A stretch of DNA of 64,000 nucleotides from Halobaculum halobium (GCF_030127145.1 NZ_CP126158.1:2170001-2234000); one strand, 5' to 3'. Shown: positions 44,019-53,181, counted from the stretch's first letter. Numbers and translations are program-made. The notes: generated by a model not told the origin, from the sequence alone.

Positions 44019-45203
44019 CTACCGGATAATGTTCGACTCCAGGTCCCGCGGGAAGTAGGTCAGCCACTCGGTGCCGTTCTCGGTGACGGCGATGGTGTCG
44101 GAGTGACGATAGCCGTACTCGTCGGTGTAGATCCCTGGTTCGATGGTGTAAATCTGCCCGGGTGCCATCGTTTCGTCGCCCTCGTCGACGTGGTCGTAGT
44201 CGTCCCAGCCGCGGTCGATGTACGGCGGCTCGTGGCCCCCGAGGCCGATGTTGTGGCCGACGTGGTGCTGGGCGGTGTCTTCGATCCCCTGCTCGAGGAA
44301 GTAGTCGTGGACCGCCTCGTCGACGCCGGCGATAGACTGGCCGGGCCCGAGCGCGCCGATAGCGATGTCCTGCGCCTCCACCATCAGCTCGAAGTAGTGG
44401 ACCTGCTCGTCGCTCGGTTCGCCGACGAACATCGTCCGTTCCAGCTCGGAGTGATACCCATCGATGTTCGCCGACGCGCCCGTTATCAGCACGTCGCCCT
44501 CGGAGAGGCGCTCGTTGGGGGTGTGCCCGTGAGGAAGGGCGGTCTCGCTCCCGGAGATGTAGCCGGCGTGGACGGGCCCCGACCCCCGGGTCCGCACGGC
44601 GTAGCGATCCCCGAGCGTGTCGAGCATCGCGCGCGAGGCGTCGGTCGTCGCGTTCTGGCTCACCGTCACCGGATGAGCGCCGACCTCGGTGTAGTCCGCG
44701 AGGTAGCGGTGCGCCAGGTTCGCCCACTTCGCCGATTCGCGCACGAGGTCGACCTCGGCGTCGGTCTTCTCCCACCGCATCCGATCGACCCACGACTGGC
44801 TCTCCACCTCGACGAACTCCGAGAGCGCGGGCCCCTCGTAGCCCATCACCCCGGGCGCACCGTCGGCGTCGCTGACGACCGACTCTGCGCCCATCCCTTC
44901 CAGCATCTCGGCGGCCGTTTCGATGGGGTTGCCCTGCGGGTAGTCGAAGTAGTGATGGACCGCGTCGATCCGGGGGTTCGGCTCCACGCGCTCGACCTCC
45001 AGCCGTGGGACGGTGACCTCCAGCCCGTCTTGGGTCACCGCGAGGACGACCGGCCGTTCGGTCTGGATGTGGTGAAACCCGGAGAGGTACTCGATGCTCG
45101 TCGCGTTGAAGAACGTCGCCGCGTCCGCGTCGGTGTCCGCGAGCCGCCCGCGTACCTCCGCGAGCCGCGCGTCGAACTCCGATTCGGGGAGCTTCGTCGC
45201 CAT
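44019..45203 (-). CDS. M24 (Xaa-Pro peptidase/creatinase-type) protein
   Basis: The ATG at 45203 gives 394 residues: an N-terminal creatinase-like domain (FFNATSIEYLSGFHHIQTER) and a pita-bread catalytic domain. Metal-site regions are HHVGHNIGLGGHEPP and IYTIEPGIY, which keep His and Glu. The first aspartate pair is altered: the segment usually DAG reads TGA (LITGASANIDGYH), and the next aspartate is Glu in HSELERT. Similar changes are seen in creatinase and DddP-like relatives. It may therefore not be a dinuclear metallopeptidase. A tatatatt box lies at about 45276 on the minus strand upstream. Confidence 0.85.
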   Translation of the reverse strand: MATKLPESEFDARLAEVRGRLADTDADAATFFNATSIEYLSGFHHIQTERPVVLAVTQDGLEVTVPRLEVERVEPNPRIDAVHHYFDYPQGNPIETAAEMLEGMGAESVVSDADGAPGVMGYEGPALSEFVEVESQSWVDRMRWEKTDAEVDLVRESAKWANLAHRYLADYTEVGAHPVTVSQNATTDASRAMLDTLGDRYAVRTRGSGPVHAGYISGSETALPHGHTPNERLSEGDVLITGASANIDGYHSELERTMFVGEPSDEQVHYFELMVEAQDIAIGALGPGQSIAGVDEAVHDYFLEQGIEDTAQHHVGHNIGLGGHEPPYIDRGWDDYDHVDEGDETMAPGQIYTIEPGIYTDEYGYRHSDTIAVTENGTEWLTYFPRDLESNIIR

Positions 45204-45346
45204 AGCAGCCGGATTCGACGCGTACGGCATAAGCGTCCGGAAACCGGTTCCGGGTGCTACTGTGCCCAAGAATTCAAGTATATATTCTATGCTGCGATAC
45301 GAAATCGAGTTTGACCGCGATGGCCGAGCGTCGACGGACCGCCCCG

Positions 45347-46408
45347 TCAGTCGGAACTCACCGCGCTCCCGTCACCTTCGGCCTCGATGCTCCCCAACTC
45401 GGGCGCGTTGTCTTCTCCGCGGGCCTCGCGGACCTTGCCGGCGACGACCGCCAGCGCGTAGATCGCGACGGCGACGAGGACGATGACGCCGCCGGCTGTC
45501 GCCTCGCCGTAGTACGCCGCGCCGATGCCGAGCAGCACCGCGAGTTCGGCGAGCACGACCGACACGAGCAGCGATTCGCTGAAGCTGCGCGACACCTGCG
45601 AGGCGCCCGCCACCGGGACGACCAGCATCGCGGCGACGAGGATCACGCCCATAATCTGCATCGCGCCGACGACGACGAGAGCGGTGAGCATCACCACCAC
45701 GCGGTTGTACCAGGTGACGGGGATGCCCGACACCTCGGCGGCCGTCTCGTCGAAGGTGACGTACAGCAGTTGGTTCCGCGTGAGCGCGACGGTGCCGACG
45801 ATGATCGCGAACAGCACCAGCAGGATGGCGGCGTTCTCCGCGGAGACTGTCGAGAGGTTGCCGAACAAGTACTGGTTGATCCCGACGGCGAGCCCGCCTG
45901 CGTTGAGGCTGATCAGCACCGTCCCGAGCGCGAAGCCGGTCGAGAGGACGATCGCCATCGACACGTCGTTGTAGGCGTCGGTCACCTCCGAGATGACCTC
46001 GATGAGCAGCGCGGCGATCACCGCGACGACGACAGCCGTGAGGTACGGGGAGACGCCGAGGCTGAGCACGCCGTTGAGGAACAGCCCGACGGCGACGCCT
46101 GCGAAGGCGGTGTGCGCGAGCGCGTCGCCGATCAGTGCGAGTTGCCGGTGGACGAGGAACGTCCCGATGAGCGGCGCCATCACGCCGATGCACAGCCCGA
46201 CGAGGATCGCGCGATGCATGAAGCCGTACTGGAGCAGTTCCAGCCCGGTGACATCGCCCAGCACAGTCATCAGGAGCGACCAGAGTTCGAGCAGGACGTA
46301 GATCGGCGCGAGCACCGGATCGAGCGCGCTACCGCCCGATTGCAACGGAGCAATCGAGCGACCCGCGAGTGCGACCGCGCCGGCACCAGTCGCGAGCGGT
46401 AGCGTCAT
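45347..46408 (-). CDS. znuB: Metal ABC transporter permease (ZnuB-like)
   Basis: The 353-residue protein has nine to ten transmembrane helices and the ABC-3 family motif (LVHRQLALIGDALAHTAFAG) that contacts the ATPase. It carries zinc or manganese across the membrane. It is the last gene of an operon with the ATPase and the binding protein, and its start overlaps the ATPase stop by 4 bases. Confidence 0.9.
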   Translation of the reverse strand: MTLPLATGAGAVALAGRSIAPLQSGGSALDPVLAPIYVLLELWSLLMTVLGDVTGLELLQYGFMHRAILVGLCIGVMAPLIGTFLVHRQLALIGDALAHTAFAGVAVGLFLNGVLSLGVSPYLTAVVVAVIAALLIEVISEVTDAYNDVSMAIVLSTGFALGTVLISLNAGGLAVGINQYLFGNLSTVSAENAAILLVLFAIIVGTVALTRNQLLYVTFDETAAEVSGIPVTWYNRVVVMLTALVVVGAMQIMGVILVAAMLVVPVAGASQVSRSFSESLLVSVVLAELAVLLGIGAAYYGEATAGGVIVLVAVAIYALAVVAGKVREARGEDNAPELGSIEAEGDGSAVSSD

Positions 46409-47226
46409 TCGCCGCCTCCGCGGAAGCTGACTGCGGTGCCGAACGCCCGAGCGAGCGCGTCGCTGTGGACGAACTCGTCGGTCGGGCCGTCGAAGTACAC
46501 CTCCCGGTTCAAGCAGACGACCCGCGCCGCGTGGTCGGTGACCGCGCCGAGGTCGTGTTCGATGAGCAGCACGGTGATGCCGTCGTCGTTGAGCGACTCG
46601 AGCAGCGCGTAGAACGCCTCAACCGACTCTGCGTCGACGCCCACGGTCGGCTCGTCGAGCACGAGGAGGTCGGCCTCGCCCGCCAGCGCCCGGGCGATGA
46701 AGGCGCGCTGGCGCTGGCCGCCCGAGAGCTTCGTGATCCGTCGGTCGGCGAAGTCTGCCATCCCGACGGTCGCGAGCGCGTCGTCGACGATTCGCCAGTC
46801 GTCGGCCGACAGGAAGCCGAAGCCGACGTGCGGGAACCGCCCCATCTTCACCACCTCGCGGACGGTGATCGGCATCTCCTTGGCCGCGCTCGCGTGCTGG
46901 GAGACGTACCCGACGCGCTGCCCGTCGTCGAACTGGTGGGCCGGCTCGCCGAACAGCCGAGCGTCGCCTTCGTCGGGTCGCAGCAGTCCGAGCATGAGCT
47001 TCATGAGCGTCGACTTGCCCGAGCCGTTTGGGCCGACGACGGCCACGTACTCGCCTGAGTTGATGGTGAGCGAGGCGTCTTCGACCACCGACGCCGACGT
47101 GTAGCCGAAGCTGACGGTCGAGAGATCGATGACGGGCCTGCGAGCGGCGTCGCCGCCGGTGCCGTTGTCGGCGGCTGTCACCGGTTCCGAAGTCCCCGAG
47201 TCCGCGACCGAGTCGACTCGAGTCAC
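46405..47226 (-). CDS. znuC: Metal ABC transporter ATP-binding protein (ZnuC-like)
   Basis: The GTG at 47226 overlaps the binding-protein stop and gives 273 residues. Nucleotide-binding motifs are complete: Walker A GPNGSGKST, Q-loop GYVSQHASA, signature LSGGQRQRA, Walker B LLVLDEPTVGVD and switch IEHD. The N-terminal 30 residues are a haloarchaeal acidic extension. It energises import of zinc or manganese with the adjacent permease and lipoprotein. Confidence 0.92.
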   Translation of the reverse strand: MTRVDSVADSGTSEPVTAADNGTGGDAARRPVIDLSTVSFGYTSASVVEDASLTINSGEYVAVVGPNGSGKSTLMKLMLGLLRPDEGDARLFGEPAHQFDDGQRVGYVSQHASAAKEMPITVREVVKMGRFPHVGFGFLSADDWRIVDDALATVGMADFADRRITKLSGGQRQRAFIARALAGEADLLVLDEPTVGVDAESVEAFYALLESLNDDGITVLLIEHDLGAVTDHAARVVCLNREVYFDGPTDEFVHSDALARAFGTAVSFRGGGE

Positions 47227-48311
47227 TCGAAGTTCCTCCACTCGGCGTCCCAGCCGTCGTAGCCGGCCTCTTCCGGTGGCGTGTTGCCGAGGACGACGTC
47301 GAAGGTGGGCATGTTGATGTTGTACGCGATCTCCTCGTAGCCCCAGTCGTTCTCGACCCAATCCTCGCGGACGCCAGCGTACGGGGTCACCGGGTAGTAC
47401 GCCTCCACGTCGGTCTCGGCGATCAGTTGCTTCGCGGGCCGCCGGGTCTCGAAGACGCCAGCGCCGATGTAGCGGATGTCGTTCTCGTCGATGACGCGCT
47501 TGGCGTCGGTGATGTCGGACGGCTTCACGTCGCCGCTGGCCGCGAGGTTGACGACGAGCGGGCGCATCTGCACGCCGTAGCGGTCGGCGATGTACTGGAA
47601 CGCGTTGTGCGCGGCCAACTGGACCACGTCGCGTTCGGCGGCCTCGAAGATCGTCTGGTAGTCCGCGTCGATCCGGTCCAAGACGGCCGATTTGTACGTC
47701 TCCGCGTTGTCGCGGAGAGCGTCCTCGTGATCGGGCGCGAGGGCGACGAGGCCCTCGGCGATGTTGTCGACGGCGATCTTCGCGCGTCGCGGGTCGAGCC
47801 AGAAGTGAGGGTCCCTCCCGCGGCCCTCGCCGACGCCCTCCTCGTCGCGGTCGAGGCTCTCCGCGAGGGGGACGAGTTCGACGCCCTCCCGCACGTTGAT
47901 CAACTGGGTGTCGACGTCGTCGTCTTTCAGCGTCTGAATTGCTCGATCGGCCCACGGCTGGAAGTCCTCGCCGACGTGGATGAACGCGTCCGCGTCGACG
48001 ATCTGTCTGGTGATGGTCGCGTTCGGCTCCCACCCGTGACCGTGCAGGCCGGTCGGAACGAGATTCCGGACGGTAACTGGCGTACCGGCGGCGATCTTTC
48101 TGCCAAAATCGTAGAAGCTGAAGAACGACGCCACCGCGACCGGCCCGTTCGCCCCGCCGTCGGTTCCCGATCCTGTGCGTCCGTCGCGTCCGCTACCGGC
48201 CGCGCCGCCGAGACAGCCAGCCGATCCGGCCGCGAGGAGGCCCGCTCCGCCCGCGAGAACCCGCCGTCTGGTCGCACCCGGCGAACCCGCCGGGTCACGT
48301 GTGTCGGTCAT
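47223..48311 (-). CDS. znuA: Metal-binding lipoprotein of the importer (ZnuA-like)
   Basis: I started it at the ATG at 48311 (MTDTRDPAGSPGATRRRVL); a GTG two codons earlier is possible. A Tat signal with twin arginines and the lipobox AGSAGC places lipidated Cys33 outside the membrane. The cluster-9 solute-binding fold follows, with metal ligands in GLHGHGWEPN, DPHFWLDP and AAHNAF. The His-rich loop of true ZnuA proteins is missing, so zinc versus manganese specificity is open. A 16-base palindrome lies 55-70 bases upstream. Confidence 0.9.
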   Translation of the reverse strand: MTDTRDPAGSPGATRRRVLAGGAGLLAAGSAGCLGGAAGSGRDGRTGSGTDGGANGPVAVASFFSFYDFGRKIAAGTPVTVRNLVPTGLHGHGWEPNATITRQIVDADAFIHVGEDFQPWADRAIQTLKDDDVDTQLINVREGVELVPLAESLDRDEEGVGEGRGRDPHFWLDPRRAKIAVDNIAEGLVALAPDHEDALRDNAETYKSAVLDRIDADYQTIFEAAERDVVQLAAHNAFQYIADRYGVQMRPLVVNLAASGDVKPSDITDAKRVIDENDIRYIGAGVFETRRPAKQLIAETDVEAYYPVTPYAGVREDWVENDWGYEEIAYNINMPTFDVVLGNTPPEEAGYDGWDAEWRNFE

Positions 48312-48365
48312 ACTCACTCGGAGATGGTGCTCCGAACGGTATAGTTGTTCCGAACGAATCTAAAG

Positions 48366-48381
48366 ATTAGACTAGTCTAAT
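48366..48381. promoter_or_regulatory. DtxR-type palindromic operator candidate
   Basis: The sequence attagactagtctaat is a perfect 16-base palindrome. It resembles the ttag...ctaa boxes of DtxR/IdeR/MntR-type metal repressors, which haloarchaea possess. It ends one base before the aldo-keto reductase stop codon and lies upstream of znuA, at the edge of the importer promoter. Control of metal uptake is the natural reading; the regulator is not in the window. Confidence 0.6.
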
Positions 48382-49368
48382 TCACCACCGCTGGTGCACG
48401 TGTTCGGCGACCTGGTCCTCGTACACGTCGCGGACACGCCCGTGGAGTCGGTGATCGAGCGGGTCGAAGTCGGCGGCGGCGACGTTGCTCTCGACGTGCT
48501 CGGGCGTCGTCGACCCCGGGATGACCGTGGAGACGGCGTCGAAATCGAGGATCCACCGGAGCGTAAACTGCGCGAGCGACATCTCCTCGGGCACGTGCGG
48601 CTCCAGCGCCTCGACGGCGTCGACGCCGACGTCAAGCGGGACGCCGGCGAACGTCTCGCCCACGTCGAACGCGTCGCCGTCGCGGTTGAAGTTGCGGTGG
48701 TCGTTCTCGGGGAACTCGGCGTCGCGGCCGATCGTGCCCGTGAGCAGCCCTGACGCCAGGGGAACGCGCACGATCACGCCGACGTCCCTGCGGTTCGCCT
48801 CCTCGAACAGGAGCTCCGCGGGGCGCTGCCGGAACGGATTGAAGACCACTTGGACGGTCTCGACGCCGGGGTACTCGAGCGCCTTCAGCCCCTCCTCGAC
48901 GCGCTCGACGCTGACGCCGTAGTTCGCGATTTTCTCGCGTGCCCGCAGGTCCGCGAGCGCGTCGAACACGTCGGGCTCGTAATACACGTCGGTCGGCGGG
49001 CAGTGCAGTTGGAGCAGATCGAGGGTGGCCGCCCCGAGGTTCTCCCGAGAACGATCGACGAACCGCTCGAGGTTCTCTGCCGTGTAGCCGTCTGCCGTGT
49101 GCGGGTCGAGGCGGCGGCCGGCTTTCGTCGCGACCGTGACTTCGTCGCGGTTGTTGCGCTCGTCGATGACGTGCCGGATATGGCGTTCGCTGCGACCGTC
49201 GCCGTACACGTCGGCCGTGTCGAGGAAGTCGACGCCGGCGTCGAGCGCCGTCCGAACGGTCTCGCGTCCCGCCTCGGCGGACACGTCGCCCCAGTCGCCG
49301 CCGATGTTCCACGTGCCGAGACCGACCTCGGTCACCGATCCCACGCCGCCGAGTTCGCGGTGGTGCAT
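48382..49368 (-). CDS. Aldo-keto reductase
   Basis: The ATG at 49368 gives 328 residues of the (beta/alpha)8 AKR fold. The catalytic tetrad has Asp in DFLDTADVYGDG with Tyr, Lys in VATKAGRR and His in LLQLHCPPTD. The C-terminal NADPH-binding loop is STVIPGSTTPEHVESN. It reduces carbonyl compounds. The gene is upstream of znuA on the same strand but is separated by the palindrome and its own promoter. It is divergent from cdrL. Confidence 0.9.
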   Translation of the reverse strand: MHHRELGGVGSVTEVGLGTWNIGGDWGDVSAEAGRETVRTALDAGVDFLDTADVYGDGRSERHIRHVIDERNNRDEVTVATKAGRRLDPHTADGYTAENLERFVDRSRENLGAATLDLLQLHCPPTDVYYEPDVFDALADLRAREKIANYGVSVERVEEGLKALEYPGVETVQVVFNPFRQRPAELLFEEANRRDVGVIVRVPLASGLLTGTIGRDAEFPENDHRNFNRDGDAFDVGETFAGVPLDVGVDAVEALEPHVPEEMSLAQFTLRWILDFDAVSTVIPGSTTPEHVESNVAAADFDPLDHRLHGRVRDVYEDQVAEHVHQRW

Positions 49369-49530
49369 ACGCACGTCATCGGCGGCGACGTGTAAGACGG
49401 CTTGGGCCGCGACACCGCCGACCGCGCCCCGGAGTCCGACTCCGCCGGTCACACGTCCGTCAGACGTGCGGCGGTACTCGCCGCGATCCGTGGGGTAGAT
49501 TGATATGGGTCCTGTCGAAATGGCCCGGGT

Positions 49531-50217
49531 ATGAGTAAGATAACCTTCCGCGCGGACGCGGACCTCGTCGACCGCCTCGAGGAGCTCGAGGGGTCGAAGA
49601 GCGAGGTCATGCGGGAGGCGCTCCGCGAGTACCTCGACGCCACCGAGGCGCGGAGCGACGACGCCGTCGACGCCGACGGTGGCGGCCGGACGGCGTCCGG
49701 AACCGACGCGAGGAGTTCGCTCGACGACGCGCTCGCGGCCCGCGTCGACGAGCTGGTGACGGCCCGGCTCGACGCGGAGTTCGGCGAGCGCAGCCGTGGA
49801 CCCGGTGGGTCCGCGGATCGATCCCATGTGTTCGGGGCCCTGAACGCCGCTGAGGACCGCGTCCCGTCGGTGAACCTCACGGTGACCGTCGACGGCGGGG
49901 GGGCGACGGTCGAGGGGCCCACGGGTGCAGAGCAGCCGAGGGTACCGGAGGCGGACCGGGCGATGACAGCGAACGAGCGATCGGGTTCGGAGGCGAGCCC
50001 CGCGAGCGAGACGGGTGCGGCGTCGGACACCGAGTCGCGGAGCTGCGCGCAGTGCGGCGGGGACGTGTCCGACGATCACGTGTTCTGTCCGAACTGCGGA
50101 GAGAAGGCGACCCGGCGGCTGTTCTGTGAGTGCGGCGACGAGGTCCGCTCCGACTGGGGCTTTTGCCCCGGCTGCGGCCGTCGGACGCCGGCCGCAGACG
50201 TGCTCGACGCGCCGTAA
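49531..50217 (+). CDS. cdrL: CdrL-like regulator: ribbon-helix-helix plus zinc ribbons
   Basis: The 228-residue protein starts with a ribbon-helix-helix DNA-binding domain (SKITFRADADLVDRLEELEG, SEVMREALREYL). An acidic, disordered middle of about 110 residues follows, then a C-terminal double zinc ribbon with CAQCGGDVSDDHVFCPNCG and CECGDEVRSDWGFCPGCG. It lies directly before cdrS and ftsZ2, where CdrL is placed in other haloarchaea. There it is reported to bind the cdrS promoter and regulate cell division. The name rests on domain order and position. Several GTAAGAC sites surround the gene. Confidence 0.85.
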   Translation: MSKITFRADADLVDRLEELEGSKSEVMREALREYLDATEARSDDAVDADGGGRTASGTDARSSLDDALAARVDELVTARLDAEFGERSRGPGGSADRSHVFGALNAAEDRVPSVNLTVTVDGGGATVEGPTGAEQPRVPEADRAMTANERSGSEASPASETGAASDTESRSCAQCGGDVSDDHVFCPNCGEKATRRLFCECGDEVRSDWGFCPGCGRRTPAADVLDAP

Positions 50218-50432
50218 GACACCGCGTCGATTCCGTGATTCGCGTCGACCGGCGTAAGACAATTCGACCGCGCCGGTCATACAACCGCCGGTATATTTAT
50301 ATACAAACGGTATATTGGTAGTGGTGCGTAAGACGGCTTGTCTTACAGGCGAGGTCGGAGCGGGGAAACTCCGGCAGCCGACCTGTGAGGGCACGTACGT
50401 GCGTGTCGTCGTCTTACCGGGGGAATGATACA
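50214..50432 (+). promoter_or_regulatory. Control region and structured leader of cdrS-ftsZ2
   Basis: The 215 bases between cdrL and cdrS are packed with dyads. gtaagac occurs at 50214, 50254 and 50328 and its complement gtcttac at 50340 and 50411; the pair 50328/50340 forms a 7-base inverted repeat. A palindromic TATA cluster (gtatatttatatac, 50291-50304) precedes a second box tatattgg (50311-50318). Downstream, aggtcgg/ccgacct (50352-50384) can form a hairpin and gcacgtacgtgc (50391-50402) is a palindrome. If transcription starts near 50335 the message has a leader of about 90 bases, long for a haloarchaeon. Purine-rich ggggg before the ATG may serve as ribosome site. Confidence 0.6.
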
Positions 50433-50624
50433 ATGGAGCGTGTGACACTACGAATCCCGAAACAGCAGATCGAGGAGGTCGAACAGATGGTCGAGACGGG
50501 GGAGTTCCCGAATCGCAGCGAGGCGATTCGGTCCGCCGTCCGCGACATGCTCAACGAGCAGGCCGACACGTCCGGCGAGCGCACGCGCGGCGAGCGCAGT
50601 AAGCGCAGCTGGGCCAAGGTGTAA
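50433..50624 (+). CDS. cdrS: CdrS: short ribbon-helix-helix cell-division regulator
   Basis: The ATG at 50433 gives 63 residues: a single ribbon-helix-helix domain ([38 protein letters not shown]) with a basic tail. In Halobacterium and Haloferax, CdrS is a small transcription factor that controls division genes and is cotranscribed with ftsZ2, the gene that follows here after two bases. An ATG upstream in frame would add 16 residues unlike any RHH protein, so the shorter start is preferred. Confidence 0.9.
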   Translation: MERVTLRIPKQQIEEVEQMVETGEFPNRSEAIRSAVRDMLNEQADTSGERTRGERSKRSWAKV

Positions 50625-50626
50625 CG

Positions 50627-51832
50627 ATGCAGGACATCGTTCAGGACGCGCTCGCGAACGCGGAGGCCGAGCAGCGCGACATGTCTGAGGTCGCCGACGA
50701 CGACGACGAGTTCGGGGAGCCCCGGATCGTCATCGTCGGCGCGGGCGGCGCGGGGAACAACACCATCAATCGGCTGTACAACATCGGCGTCGACGGCGCG
50801 GAGACCGTCGCGATCAACACCGACAAGCAGCACCTCAAGATGATCGAGGCCGACACGAAGATCCTCGTCGGCAAGTCCCTGACGCAGGGGCTGGGCGCGG
50901 GGGGCGACCCCTCGATGGGCGAGCGCGCCACCGAGATGGCGCAGGGCACGATCAAGGAGGTGCTCGGCGACGCGGACCTCGTGTTCGTCACCGCCGGCAT
51001 GGGCGGCGGGACGGGCACCGGCGCGGCGCCGGTCGTCTCGAAGATCGCCAAAGAGCAGGGCGCCATCGTCGTCGGGATGGTGTCGACGCCGTTCAACGTC
51101 GAGCGCGCCCGCACGGTGAAAGCCGAGGAGGGCCTGGAGAACCTCCGCAACGAGGCCGACTCGATCATCGTCCTCGACAACAACCGGCTCCTCGATTACG
51201 TCCCGAACCTGCCGATCGGGAAGGCGTTCTCGGTGATGGACCAGATCATCGCCGAGACGGTCAAGGGCATCTCCGAGACCATCACCCAGCCGTCCCTGAT
51301 CAACCTGGACTACGCGGACATGTCCACGATCATGAACCAGGGCGGCGTCGCGGTGATGCTCGTCGGGGAGACCCAGGACAAGAACAAGACCCAAGAGGTC
51401 GTCAACGACGCGATGAACCACCCGCTGCTGGACGTCGACTACCGCGGCGCGTCCGGCGGGCTGGTCCACATCACCGGCGGCCCGGACCTCACGCTGAAGG
51501 AGGCCGAGGGCATCGCCGACAACATCACCGAGCGCCTCGAGGCGAGCGCGAACGTGATCTGGGGCGCCCGCATCCAGGAGGAGTACAAGGGCAAGGTCCG
51601 CGTCATGGCCATCATGACCGGCGTCCAGAGCGCGCAGGTGCTGGGCCCGAGCACCCAAAAGCAGGCCGACAAGTCGCGCGCGTCCATCGAGGGCGGGCCG
51701 GCCGACGACGTCGACTTCGACGCGAAGTCGAACGCCAAGAGCGCCCAGAACGGGCAGGAAGCGGCCTGGCAGTCCGACGGCGGTCGCAAACAGCAGAGCG
51801 AGCGGAACAACGGCCTCGACGTCATCCGCTGA
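50627..51832 (+). CDS. ftsZ2: Cell-division GTPase FtsZ (FtsZ2)
   Basis: The 401-residue protein carries the tubulin/FtsZ signature GGGTGTG near residue 127, an N-terminal [18 protein letters not shown], and the synergy-loop region ([17 protein letters not shown]) with the catalytic aspartate. The C-terminal tail is acidic and polar. It polymerises at midcell; haloarchaea have two division FtsZs, and position after cdrS marks this one as FtsZ2, needed for constriction. The two genes are separated by two bases, so they are cotranscribed. Confidence 0.95.
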   Translation: MQDIVQDALANAEAEQRDMSEVADDDDEFGEPRIVIVGAGGAGNNTINRLYNIGVDGAETVAINTDKQHLKMIEADTKILVGKSLTQGLGAGGDPSMGERATEMAQGTIKEVLGDADLVFVTAGMGGGTGTGAAPVVSKIAKEQGAIVVGMVSTPFNVERARTVKAEEGLENLRNEADSIIVLDNNRLLDYVPNLPIGKAFSVMDQIIAETVKGISETITQPSLINLDYADMSTIMNQGGVAVMLVGETQDKNKTQEVVNDAMNHPLLDVDYRGASGGLVHITGGPDLTLKEAEGIADNITERLEASANVIWGARIQEEYKGKVRVMAIMTGVQSAQVLGPSTQKQADKSRASIEGGPADDVDFDAKSNAKSAQNGQEAAWQSDGGRKQQSERNNGLDVIR

Positions 51833-51966
51833 CCGCGACACCGGTCAGCGCGTCGGCGTCATCTCATCTGGAACCGATCGCGGCGACAGCGGGACGATCC
51901 CAACGGGACGGCAACGGAACCCGGATCGGCGGTGTTCCGGCCGACGCGACGTGCGCTTCGTTTCCG

Positions 51967-51972
51967 TTTTTT
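51967..51972 (+). terminator. T-rich terminator candidate after ftsZ2
   Basis: A run of six T residues (ttccgttttttcac) lies 135 bases after the ftsZ2 stop in an otherwise GC-rich convergent spacer. Short T tracts are the usual archaeal termination signal. No strong hairpin is needed or seen. The remainder of 51833-52051 shows nothing else. Confidence 0.45.
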
Positions 51973-52051
51973 CACGTCTCACCAGCGACGACGGTGACCG
52001 ACTCGTTTACCGACGCAGGCCGTGCGCTCGACGGGTTCGGCCGGACGCCCG

Positions 52052-53035
52052 TTATGACGCCTCGATCGCGTCGACCAGTTCGCACTTGCGACAGACGTCG
52101 CGGGCGGTCTTGGACCCGCAGTTCTCGCACGGTGACAGCCCCGGAGCGGCTTCGTCTGCGTCGTCACCCTCGTCGCGGTACTCTCCGGCGAGCACGCCCG
52201 ACAGTTCTTGGTAGCCCGCCATGATCGAGTGACGCACGCCAGGGTGTCGCTCCTCCATGTCGAGCAGGAGCTGCTGGATTTCGCCGCGGTACGCCTCGCT
52301 GGCGTGCGGACATTCGGCCATGTGCGACGGGAGGTCCCGGAGGTGACAGTACAGGGCGACCTCCTTCTCGGGCACGTCGCGCAGGGGCTTCGCGCGCGGG
52401 ACGAAGTGGTCGCTCTCGCGGCGCTCGGGGAAGGGACCGATGGAGGCGTCGAAGTGCTTGGCCATCTGTGCCACGTCGCCCTCGAAGAAGTTCATCAGCG
52501 CCGTCTGCGCCTCGTCGTCGAGGTTGTGCCCCGTGAGGAGCTTGTCGGCGTCCAGCTCCTCAGCGTGCGTCTCCAGCAGGTCCCGCCGGAACACGCCGCA
52601 GTACGCGCAGGCGGCCATGTTCTCGGGGTCGTCCTCGACCACGTCGTCCATGCGGACGCCCAACTCCTCCTCGTAGCTGACGACCTCGTGGCGCATGTCG
52701 AGGTCCGCGGCGAGCGCTTCACACGCCTCAAGCGATTCGTCGCGGTACCCCTCGATCCCCTCGTGGATGGAGAGGGCGACCAGTTCGATGCGCGGGTCGT
52801 CGGCGAACGTCTCGTCGAGGATCGTCGCCAGAACGACGCTGTCTTTCCCGCCGGACAGGCCGATCACCCAGCGTTCGGGGTCGTCTGGCGTCGCGCCGTC
52901 CGGAAGCAGGTCGTCCTCGCGGACGCGCCGCCGGACGCGACGCTCGACCGACTCCCGGAAGTGCGACTCACAGAGATGTGCCCCGGAGTAGGCGGCGTGC
53001 ATCACCGCGTCGGCGCCGCACCTGTCGCAGTTCAT
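52052..53035 (-). CDS. ncsA: tRNA 2-thiolation protein (NcsA/Ctu1/TtuA family)
   Basis: The 327-residue protein has an N-terminal zinc finger (MNCDRCGADA with HLCESH) and the PP-loop SGGKDS at residues 61-66. An internal CAYCG region and a C-terminal zinc ribbon (CENCG, CRKC) follow. It adenylates and thiolates wobble uridine-34 of tRNA, using a SAMP-type sulfur carrier in haloarchaea. It is convergent with ftsZ2 and divergent from the DUF4442 gene. Confidence 0.93.
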   Translation of the reverse strand: MNCDRCGADAVMHAAYSGAHLCESHFRESVERRVRRRVREDDLLPDGATPDDPERWVIGLSGGKDSVVLATILDETFADDPRIELVALSIHEGIEGYRDESLEACEALAADLDMRHEVVSYEEELGVRMDDVVEDDPENMAACAYCGVFRRDLLETHAEELDADKLLTGHNLDDEAQTALMNFFEGDVAQMAKHFDASIGPFPERRESDHFVPRAKPLRDVPEKEVALYCHLRDLPSHMAECPHASEAYRGEIQQLLLDMEERHPGVRHSIMAGYQELSGVLAGEYRDEGDDADEAAPGLSPCENCGSKTARDVCRKCELVDAIEAS

Positions 53036-53181
53036 TAGCGGCGAGTTGCGGCGGCGCGGGCATACCCGTTTCGCACGGCGGCGGGTGCACTCACGCGGTT
53101 CGGCGTCGCGAGCGCGCCTCGTCCCGTTCCGCGCGGTCGTCGACGGACAGCCTCAACACCGGCCCCCACAGACGGCGGTGT

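Noticed and set aside
48382-50448. Long minus-strand frame continuing past the aldo-keto reductase start
   Set aside because: It reads antisense through cdrL; the reductase fold begins at the ATG at 49368.
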